Source of the DNA: Candidatus Methylomirabilis sp.
GTDB lineage: Bacteria > DYJV01
Reading direction: 5' to 3'
Length of the DNA stretch: 11,853 nt
Assembly (NCBI GenBank): GCA_020722945.1
Contig: DYJV01000068.1
Location: 1 to 11,853 of the forward strand
Each line of letters begins with the position of its first letter. Within the stretch, counting starts at the first letter, position 1. The notes under the pieces are model-generated. The model was given only the letters and a program-made list of their open reading frames with translations. It was not told the DNA's origin and did not search any database. This document shows positions 6,957-11,853 of this stretch, piece by piece. The translations under genes and the position numbers were made by a program.

Positions 6957-7570
6957 TAATAGAAAATATCTTAAACAAAATTAAAGCAATTGGGAAAACC
7001 TCCAATTTCCAAATTGATGATAGTATCCTTACTGAAGGGACAGAGGGTAATACTATATTTTTTCTCTTAAAGGGTGAAGTTGGTGTTACACTATTTACAG
7101 AATTAGGAAAAGAGATTCTTCTTAACAAATTAAAAGCACCAAATTTCTTTGGAGAGATAGGAATGCTCGACAATAGAGAGAGGAGTGCAACTATTGTAGC
7201 ATTGACAGAGTGTGAAGTAGTAGAGATAAATAGGGAGAAATTCCTTGAATTTATTAAGCAGGAGAATGAAACTTTTTTCATATTTATGCTTGAAATGATC
7301 AGAAGATTACGTGAAGCAAACAGAAAAATATATATACTCAGCATTAATAACGCTTCAGAGAGACTAAAATGTTATATCAGAGATCTTTTCCTCAACTCTC
7401 TAAACAAACAACCCCCAAAACTTAACCTTCCCTTTCATTCAGATTTGTCAAAGGAGATCGGTCTTGCAAGGGAAACTATAACCAAAATATTAGGAGAGTT
7501 TAAGAAAGAGGGTGTAATATCAGATACAAATGGTGAAATAAAGGTAAACGAAAAACTACTTTTTAAATAA
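6953..7570 (+). CDS. Crp/Fnr-family transcriptional regulator
   Basis: DNA-binding regulator of 205 residues. The N-terminal cyclic-nucleotide-binding-like beta barrel (about 16-100) contains the phosphate-binding cassette FGEIGMLDNRERSATIVA (66-83), with the Arg77-Ser78 pair that contacts cyclic nucleotide phosphate in true binders, so a cyclic nucleotide ligand is plausible. A long dimerisation helix follows (about 105-140), then a winged helix-turn-helix with HSDLSKEIGLARETITKILG (162-181). There is no cysteine cluster of the FNR type near the N-terminus, so an Fe-S oxygen sensor is unlikely. Its ATG overlaps the TPR stop codon (ATGA). Its 3' end overlaps the convergent permease gene by 15 bp. 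Target genes cannot be inferred with confidence. Confidence 0.92.
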   Translation: MIIENILNKIKAIGKTSNFQIDDSILTEGTEGNTIFFLLKGEVGVTLFTELGKEILLNKLKAPNFFGEIGMLDNRERSATIVALTECEVVEINREKFLEFIKQENETFFIFMLEMIRRLREANRKIYILSINNASERLKCYIRDLFLNSLNKQPPKLNLPFHSDLSKEIGLARETITKILGEFKKEGVISDTNGEIKVNEKLLFK

Positions 7571-8338
7571 TCCCAAACATACAAAATATACAATTCCACC
7601 AAAACAAACTATTGTAGAACCTGTAGGCATATCAAGATACCAAGATATCAGAAACCCAACAAAATATATAAAAAAACTGTAAAATACACTAATAAAAAAA
7701 GCTTTTTTATAATCATTGCAGAAAAGAAAAGCAAAAGTCCCCGGGAGTATGAGAAGGGCACTCACCAGAATAATTCCTATCAATTTTATACTTACAACAA
7801 TAATAACCGAGATAATAAGAAGGAGGATTGAATCGTAAAAAGAAACATTTATCCTTGATATCTTTGCAACCTCTTCGTCAAAAGCAATAAATATAAATTC
7901 TTTGAAGAAAAGGTAGAGAAGAGATAAAGATAGTATAGATGTCACAACAATTACATAAATATCATTTATGGTGAGAGATAGAACAGAACCAAACATATAA
8001 CTCATAAGATCAAAATTATAATCTTTTTTTAGGTATATAAAAACAGCTCCCAAAGCCATTGTAAACGAAAAGAACAATCCTATACTGTTGTCATAATCTA
8101 TCTTTCCCATATTAGTTGTCTTGCCTATCAGAAAAGCAACTAATATACATAAAATAGCTGTGGTAAGCATTATATTGGTGCCTAATAGTAGTGCCAGAGC
8201 TACCCCTGCAAATGCTGAGTGTGAGATCCCAACACCAAGGAAAGATAATTTTCTTAATATCACAAAGATCGAGACAATCCCAAATATCAGACTTAAAAAT
8301 ATTCCTGCAATTAAGGTATTACTGAATATTGTTATCAT
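7556..8338 (-). CDS. znuB: Zinc/manganese ABC transporter permease (ZnuB/MntB family)
   Basis: Integral membrane subunit of an ABC-3 family metal importer in the cytoplasmic membrane. The 260 residues form about seven or eight hydrophobic segments. Family signatures are FVILRKLSFLGVGISHSAFA (residues 25-44), where GxGISHSAFAGVA is the usual motif, and the late SIKLIGIILVSALLILPGTF segment with LIGxILVSALLILP. The start at 8338 lies 20 bp inside the upstream ATPase gene, so the pair is translationally coupled. No substrate-binding lipoprotein (ZnuA-type) is encoded in the window. The metal, zinc or manganese or iron, cannot be settled from the permease alone; the symbol follows the commonest annotation. 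Confidence 0.88.
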   Translation of the reverse strand: MITIFSNTLIAGIFLSLIFGIVSIFVILRKLSFLGVGISHSAFAGVALALLLGTNIMLTTAILCILVAFLIGKTTNMGKIDYDNSIGLFFSFTMALGAVFIYLKKDYNFDLMSYMFGSVLSLTINDIYVIVVTSILSLSLLYLFFKEFIFIAFDEEVAKISRINVSFYDSILLLIISVIIVVSIKLIGIILVSALLILPGTFAFLFCNDYKKAFFISVFYSFFIYFVGFLISWYLDMPTGSTIVCFGGIVYFVCLGLFKK

Positions 8339-9104
8339 ATCGTTTCTGTTTACAAGTAAAACACTCTTTATCGTGTATTACAAACATCATATCTTTGCCA
8401 AAAACTTTCTCTACAATATCAGAAGGGATGCAACCACTTCCATAAAAATGTATGGTTTTGTTGAGACATATAATTTTATCAACATACATAGAGACTGTCC
8501 CTATATCGTGTGAGATAATAAGTATTGAAGTCCCTTTGGTTTTAAGATCAGTAAGTATTTTGTAAAGATCGTGCTGAGCCATTATATCAAGGCTTGTAAG
8601 TGGCTCATCCAATATTAATATTTTTGGATTGGTTGATAAAGCTCTTGCAATAAGCACTCTCTGCTTTAATCCACCCGACAGTTTCTGAAAATCACTATCT
8701 TTATACTCTGATATTTTAAGAAGTTCTAACTTTTCAGTTACAATGTCAAGGTCTTTAATGGAAGGTTGTTTGAAGTATGGTATAAGAGGGAATCTACCCA
8801 TCATAATAACATCTACAACTTTAGCAGGAAAATTAATATTTTGTTTGCTGAATTGGGGAAGATAACCAACAGAACCCGCAGGGTATTTACCTGCTGGAAA
8901 ACTCAACAACTGTATCTCTCCACTTATAGATGGAATAATACCAAGAAGAGTTTTTATCAATGTTGTTTTCCCAGAACCATTAGGACCTATAATAGAAACA
9001 AACTCTGATGAGAAGAGAGTTAGATTGATGTTTTCTAATATAGATATACCACCAAGGGAAACATTGACGTTTTTTAAAAATCCTATTTCTCTCCCTTGTG
9101 GCAT
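8319..9104 (-). CDS. znuC: Zinc/manganese ABC transporter ATP-binding protein (ZnuC/MntA family)
   Basis: Cytoplasmic ATPase that energises the adjacent permease. The 261-residue protein shows the Walker A motif GPNGSGKT (40-47), Q-loop Gln84 in YLPQF, signature KLSGGLKQRVLIARAL (141-156), Walker B ILILDEP (162-168), D-loop SLD (171-173) and the H-loop His199 in IISHD. The family C-terminal extension is present and ends in IHDKECFTCKQK (243-254), a His/Cys-rich stretch (His244, Cys248, Cys251) that could bind metal; this is only suggestive. ATG 9104 is used although no Shine-Dalgarno is seen upstream; it lies 52 bp downstream of rpsT on the same strand with no terminator in between. Confidence 0.9.
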   Translation of the reverse strand: MPQGREIGFLKNVNVSLGGISILENINLTLFSSEFVSIIGPNGSGKTTLIKTLLGIIPSISGEIQLLSFPAGKYPAGSVGYLPQFSKQNINFPAKVVDVIMMGRFPLIPYFKQPSIKDLDIVTEKLELLKISEYKDSDFQKLSGGLKQRVLIARALSTNPKILILDEPLTSLDIMAQHDLYKILTDLKTKGTSILIISHDIGTVSMYVDKIICLNKTIHFYGSGCIPSDIVEKVFGKDMMFVIHDKECFTCKQKRYDNNIQ

Positions 9105-9117
9105 ATTATCGGCTATT

Positions 9118-9143
9118 TTTAATAATATAGTTTAATAATATAG
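9118..9143. repeat. Perfect 13-bp tandem direct repeat between rpsT and znuC
   Basis: TTTAATAATATAG occurs twice head to tail (9118-9130 and 9131-9143), perfectly repeated, in the 52-bp gap upstream of the ABC transporter genes. On the transporter's strand it reads CTATATTATTAAA twice. One copy supplies a TATATT (9129-9124) that stands 18 nt from TTGTAG (9153-9148), so a weak internal promoter is possible. It could equally be a regulator binding site or simple slippage in AT-rich DNA. Confidence 0.6.
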
Positions 9144-9156
9144 CTTACTACAAAAC

Positions 9157-9429
9157 CTAAAGTGAAGATTTAAGATTGTTGATTCTGAGTGCCAATCTTG
9201 ATATTTTTCTTGAAGCATTTTTCTTATGGTAAACACCTTTACTTTTAGCTTTATATACAATTTTAGTTGCTTCAGAAAAGAGAGAGTCTATATTTTCTGT
9301 GTTTTTCTGTTCTATAGCAATCAATAATTTTTTAATTGCTGTCTTTGTATAACTTTTGATAGCTTTGTTTCTTATATTTTTCTTTTCATTTTGCTTCACT
9401 CTCTTTAATGCTGATTTGTGATTTGCCAA
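9157..9429 (-). CDS. rpsT: 30S ribosomal protein S20 (bS20)
   Basis: Primary 16S rRNA-binding protein of the 30S subunit. The 90-residue product starts MANHKSALKRVKQNEKKNIR and continues as lysine-rich helices with KSKGVYHKKNASRKISRLAL near the C-terminus, all typical for bS20. The initiation codon is TTG (complement of 9427-9429): the family's invariant N-terminus begins exactly there and AGGAGG (complement of 9436-9441) is placed 6 nt upstream. E. coli rpsT also uses UUG and is autoregulated at translation. Here the leader contains a CCUCCU that can pair with the ribosome binding site (separate entry). znuC and znuB follow on the same strand with no visible terminator, so they may be cotranscribed. 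Confidence 0.97.
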   Translation of the reverse strand: MANHKSALKRVKQNEKKNIRNKAIKSYTKTAIKKLLIAIEQKNTENIDSLFSEATKIVYKAKSKGVYHKKNASRKISRLALRINNLKSSL

Positions 9430-9435
9430 GATAAT

Positions 9436-9468
9436 CCTCCTACTTTATAATTAAGGAGGTTTAATTAT
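9436..9468 (-). promoter_or_regulatory. rpsT leader: anti-Shine-Dalgarno hairpin region
   Basis: Read on the minus strand, CCTCCT (9459-9454) is the exact complement of the ribosome binding site AGGAGG (9441-9436), with a 12-nt loop, so the mRNA could hide its own binding site. The same CCTCC also lies in the 6-nt loop (9460-9455) of a second, perfect 8-bp AT-only stem, ATAATTAA (9468-9461) with TTAATTAT (9454-9447). The two structures are mutually exclusive. Whether the outer arm is transcribed depends on the start site: the promoter below predicts initiation near 9457. Pairing is seen directly; regulation is inference. Confidence 0.5.
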
Positions 9469-9490
9469 ATTTTTCTTTCAATATTGTCAA
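9464..9490 (-). promoter_or_regulatory. Promoter of rpsT
   Basis: On the minus strand a consensus TTGACA (9490-9485) and a consensus TATAAT (9469-9464) are 15 nt apart. Both hexamers are perfect but the spacing is 2 nt short of optimum; using TAATTA (9467-9462) gives 17 nt. The predicted start is about 9455-9457, giving a leader of roughly 25-30 nt. The -10 element overlaps the AT-only palindrome 9447-9468. Confidence 0.6.
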
Positions 9491-9540
9491 GATTTTTTTC
9501 ATTACTACAAAAAATATTTTAAAAAAATAGAGACATCATC

Positions 9541-9570
9541 TACTATTGATACCCTATTCTAAAAATAGTA
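9541..9570. repeat. Inverted repeat abutting the ktrB promoter (possible operator)
   Basis: TACTATT (9541-9547) and AATAGTA (9564-9570) are perfect complements separated by 16 nt, with a further CTATT at 9554-9558. The right arm ends directly against the -35 hexamer of the K+ channel promoter. A regulator dimer could bind here, but the arms are short and AT-rich, so chance cannot be excluded. Confidence 0.35.
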
Positions 9571-9600
9571 TTGACAATTTATTTTTTCCAATGGTATAAA
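9571..9600 (+). promoter_or_regulatory. Promoter of the ktrBA operon
   Basis: Consensus TTGACA (9571-9576), an 18-nt spacer ending in TGG, and TATAAA (9595-9600): the TG at 9592-9593 makes it an extended -10. This is the strongest promoter match in the window. The predicted first transcribed base is 9607, which is the A of the ktrB ATG. It also decides the gene start: the in-frame TTG at 9571 is the -35 hexamer, not an initiation codon. Confidence 0.7.
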
Positions 9601-9606
9601 TTTACG

Positions 9607-10899
9607 ATGTATAAAATTAAATTCAACATCTGGGGATATTTTGTATCTACCTTTGTATTTCTAATAGTTTTTGGTGCATTTCTCCTCAAAATTCCTTCAG
9701 CCTACAAAATTACAGAATTTGGAAATCTCTCATTCATAGATGCACTATTTACATCTACTTCTGCTGTGTGCGTTACAGGACTTACAGTCAAGAATACCTC
9801 TAATTTTACATACTTTGGGCAATTATTAATACTTTTTCTTATTCAAGTGGGTGGTTTAGGGATTATGACAATAACTACATCGATAGTTTTATTTGTAAAG
9901 GGTGAAATCAACCTTAATCAAAGATTAATGGTTACAAAAATTACAGATCTATTCGGAATGAATGAAGTTGAAAGCATCCTCAAATACATTATATTATTGA
10001 CATTTATTATAGAAACATTGGGGGCATTATTTTTGACATTAGGTTTTCTCCTTCAAGGTGAAGATATTCACTCTGCTATTTATCTTGGAATATTTCATTC
10101 AATATCAGCATTTTGCAATGCAGGATTCTCAACATTTGACAACAGCCTTTTAAATTCAAATAACCTTATCAAAATAGTAGTATCATTACTCGTAATATTA
10201 GGTGGGTTAGGTTACTATGTGATCTACGACATATATAGAAACATAAATTTTAAAAGAAGATTCAAAACTCACACCAAAATAGTGTTAATTACAAGTTCGC
10301 TACTTATAATATTTGGAGCATTTATTTTCCTATTCATAGCTAAAGATATGGATATAATGGACAGTTTCTTTCAATCTATTTCAGCAAGAACTGCTGGATT
10401 TAATTCAATTGATCTTCTACCGCTCGACAATTTAAGTAAGCTTACATTATTAATATTAATGATAATAGGTGCTTCACCAGGTGGGACTGGAGGTGGAATA
10501 AAAACATCCACATTCTTCGTAGCTACTTTATCAGTTGTAGAGATTTTAAAGGGTAATAATAAGATTGTATTTTTAGGTAGGGAGATATCTTCCAATACAA
10601 TATTAAGGAGTTTTTGCATTATTTCACTATACATATTTGTAGATATCCTTGCATCCCTTGTAATGACTTTTTTTTATCAATACAATTTTATTGAAATACT
10701 ATTTGAGACAACATCTGCACTTGGCACAGTTGGTCTATCACTCGGCGTATCAGGAAAAGTTGACAATCCAGGCAAAATTATCCTTATATTGTGTATGTTT
10801 ATAGGAAGGGTTGGTCCTGCAGCTCTTTTCCTCTCAATGATTCACTTAGAGAAACAAAATTTAATAACCTATCCTGAAGAAAAAATTATATTGGGGTAA
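9607..10899 (+). CDS. ktrB: K+ uptake channel subunit, KtrB/TrkH family
   Basis: Membrane subunit of a K+ uptake system, 430 residues from ATG 9607, the size of KtrB. Four pseudo-repeats each carry a selectivity-filter loop: VCVTGL (54-59), CNAGFS (170-175), RTAGFN (261-266) and LGTVGLS (372-378). The intramembrane gating loop SPGGTGGGIKTST (290-302) and the C-terminal RVGPAAL (401-407) are typical. The N-terminus MYKIKFNIWGYFVSTF leads straight into the first hydrophobic helix. A TTG at 9571 would add 12 residues but coincides with the -35 box, so I reject it. No Shine-Dalgarno precedes ATG and the promoter implies a leaderless mRNA. KtrA follows after 3 bp. KtrB against TrkH is decided by length and by the small TrkA-like partner. 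Confidence 0.92.
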   Translation: MYKIKFNIWGYFVSTFVFLIVFGAFLLKIPSAYKITEFGNLSFIDALFTSTSAVCVTGLTVKNTSNFTYFGQLLILFLIQVGGLGIMTITTSIVLFVKGEINLNQRLMVTKITDLFGMNEVESILKYIILLTFIIETLGALFLTLGFLLQGEDIHSAIYLGIFHSISAFCNAGFSTFDNSLLNSNNLIKIVVSLLVILGGLGYYVIYDIYRNINFKRRFKTHTKIVLITSSLLIIFGAFIFLFIAKDMDIMDSFFQSISARTAGFNSIDLLPLDNLSKLTLLILMIIGASPGGTGGGIKTSTFFVATLSVVEILKGNNKIVFLGREISSNTILRSFCIISLYIFVDILASLVMTFFYQYNFIEILFETTSALGTVGLSLGVSGKVDNPGKIILILCMFIGRVGPAALFLSMIHLEKQNLITYPEEKIILG

Positions 10900-10902
10900 T
10901 CA

Positions 10903-11559
10903 ATGGAAAACAAATTTAAAGACATACTTGTAATTGGTTTGGGAATTTTTGGTTACGAAACTGCCAAGCAACTTGCAGTAGAGAAACTTAATGTAATTGT
11001 TGTTGACAAAAATATCAAAAAAGTTTCAATGATTAAAGACTTTGTTAGTGAGGCACTTGTAGCTGACGCTTCGTCAGAAGAAGTTCTCAAAGAGCTCTCT
11101 GTTGACAAATACGATGTTGTGATAGTCGGAATAGGTAGCAGCAATTTTGAAAGTTTGATAATGTGCATCACTTATTTGAAAAATCTCAAAGCACAAAAAA
11201 TAATTGCCAAAGCTAACAACGAAATTCAAAAAGAGATACTTTCTAAAATAGGGGCAGATGAGGTCATTCTACCAGAGAAAGAGGTCGCAACTAAACTTGC
11301 AAGACATATAGTAAAACCTAATATAGTTGATTTCTTTTATTTGGCAAATGATAGCACAATCGCAACCATTAAAATCCCTGGGAAATTTATTAATAAAACA
11401 TTAAAAGAGATAGACCTTCGAAACAAATACAACATCAATGCAGTAATGATAATAAGGAACAACAAATCAATGATGATAAAAAACCCAGATCTAAAGTTTT
11501 TAGATGGTGATGAGATTGTTGTAATGGGTGAAGAGGATGCTATAAAGAAAATTTTTTAA
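10903..11559 (+). CDS. ktrA: K+ uptake regulatory subunit, KtrA/TrkA (RCK) family
   Basis: Peripheral cytoplasmic ring subunit that gates the KtrB channel in response to nucleotides (ATP/ADP, NAD(H)). The 218 residues contain one RCK_N Rossmann domain with GLGIFG (12-17) and acidic Asp35 at the end of the second strand (VIVVD), then VADASSEEVL and VIVGIGSS. An RCK_C domain follows from about 145 (IKIPGKFINKTLKEIDLRNK ... FLDGDEIVVMGEED). A single RCK_N/RCK_C pair is the KtrA form; E. coli TrkA has two. GGGG about 6 nt before ATG, within the ktrB stop region, is a modest ribosome binding site; the 3-bp gap suggests coupled translation. Confidence 0.93.
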   Translation: MENKFKDILVIGLGIFGYETAKQLAVEKLNVIVVDKNIKKVSMIKDFVSEALVADASSEEVLKELSVDKYDVVIVGIGSSNFESLIMCITYLKNLKAQKIIAKANNEIQKEILSKIGADEVILPEKEVATKLARHIVKPNIVDFFYLANDSTIATIKIPGKFINKTLKEIDLRNKYNINAVMIIRNNKSMMIKNPDLKFLDGDEIVVMGEEDAIKKIF

Positions 11560-11660
11560 AAAAATAGAAGAATATCTCCACAATCATAAAGTAAATATCC
11601 ATCCATTTCATATAGTTAACACAAGACTGAAGTAAAAACAAAAAGAAATAGGAAAAAATT

Positions 11661-11853
11661 GACCACCCTGCAGCTTTACCTGCCACCCCCCAGAAGAACA
11701 GGCGTAAGGCTGAAGTGCTGAAGGCTGAAGGAAAAGATAAAAAAATAAAAGCAAGAAAAGACAAAAAAATAAAAGAATGACCACCCCGTAGCTTTGCGAC
11801 ACCTCTCCCTCGACGAGGTGGGGAGCTAAAATGGAAGAAAGACCACCCCGTCA
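11661..11853. repeat. Dispersed GC-rich intergenic repeat, three copies
   Basis: GACCACCCTG (11661), GACCACCCCG (11779) and GACCACCCCG (11841) head three copies of one element. The first two continue similarly, each with AGCTTT after the head and a C-rich ACC/CCC stretch; the third is cut by the window end. The second copy has alternative stems CACCTC/GAGGTG (11800-11805 with 11815-11820) and CTCCC/GGGAG (11805-11809 with 11821-11825). Its GC content contrasts sharply with the rest of the window. It resembles intergenic palindromic elements I have seen in several bacterial phyla, a memory-based impression. No gene was found in 11560-11853. Confidence 0.6.
11706..11775. repeat. Purine-rich tandem repeats between GC-rich element copies
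   Basis: GCTGAAG occurs three times (11709-11715, 11717-11723, 11724-11730), part of a larger AAGGCTGAAG duplication (11706 and 11721). It is followed by two copies of a 21-bp purine-rich unit with one mismatch, starting GAAAAGA and ending ATAAAAG (11731-11751 and 11755-11775). The plus strand is almost free of T here. No reading frame of credible composition spans it; the repeats probably arose by slippage or local duplication. Confidence 0.6.

Noticed and set aside
8121-8513. 130-codon open frame opposite the znuB-znuC junction
   Set aside because: It is antisense to two well-supported genes with clear motifs and has no ribosome site or recognisable domain.
9453-9460. AAGGAGGT on the plus strand as a ribosome binding site for a short plus-strand gene
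   Set aside because: No start codon follows at suitable spacing; the motif is better explained as the complement of the rpsT leader anti-Shine-Dalgarno.
9571-9606. Twelve-residue N-terminal extension of KtrB from a TTG codon
   Set aside because: The TTG is the first part of a consensus -35 hexamer and the -10 lies inside the extension; the family N-terminus fits ATG 9607.
11545-11567. A/T palindrome at the ktrA stop as a terminator
   Set aside because: It consists only of T and A homopolymer runs without any GC stem; termination cannot be supported.
11540-11802. Two overlapping minus-strand open frames in the terminal intergenic region
   Set aside because: They are the low-complexity complement of purine-rich tandem repeats and GC-rich elements, with F/L-rich nonsense composition and no family motif.
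11661-11853. CRISPR array
   Set aside because: The three repeat copies are unevenly spaced (118 and 62 bp), diverge from each other and are separated by other repeats rather than unique spacers of constant length.

Overview
The window is an AT-rich (about two-thirds A+T) stretch of bacterial chromosome made almost entirely of housekeeping genes. The conserved order rpsP-khpA-rimM-trmD-rplS-rnhB-yraN, a TrmD fused to a second SPOUT-type RNA methyltransferase domain, strong AGA/ATA/TTA codon bias and three TTG starts suggest a low-GC thermophilic or anaerobic lineage. Deferribacterota is my best guess from gene order and protein flavour, but phylum placement is inference; Thermotogota, Aquificota or Campylobacterota cannot be excluded by eye.

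Layout. Positions 1-292 hold no intact gene: an apparently decayed reading frame with in-frame stops, and inside it a good sigma-70-type promoter (TTGAAA-18 nt-TATAAT) driving the operon that follows. Positions 293-5320 (+) form one tightly packed run: ribosomal protein S16, KH-domain protein KhpA, ribosome maturation factor RimM, the TrmD fusion, ribosomal protein L19, RNase HII, a YraN-family protein and a phosphomannomutase/phosphoglucomutase. After a 175-bp AT-rich gap come a glyoxalase-II-like metallohydrolase, a TPR protein and a Crp/Fnr-family regulator (5496-7570, +), the last two coupled by an ATGA overlap. The minus strand 7556-9429 carries rpsT (S20), then an ABC ATPase and permease of the zinc/manganese (ZnuBC) family; the permease gene overlaps the regulator gene tail to tail by 15 bp. 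From a divergent promoter region, a two-gene K+ uptake system (KtrB/TrkH-type channel plus KtrA/TrkA-type RCK subunit) runs to 11559. The last 294 bp are non-coding, with GC-rich dispersed repeats and purine-rich tandem repeats.

No new enzyme system is evident; most genes belong to well-known families. The observations most worth attention are regulatory. They are: (1) a perfect 15-bp hairpin followed by a T-run, shaped like an intrinsic terminator but lying inside the rnhB reading frame; (2) an rpsT leader with an anti-Shine-Dalgarno sequence that can pair with the ribosome binding site, ahead of a UUG start; (3) a K+ channel gene whose promoter places transcription initiation on or next to the ATG, implying a leaderless mRNA; and (4) a 13-bp perfect tandem repeat between rpsT and the metal transporter genes.
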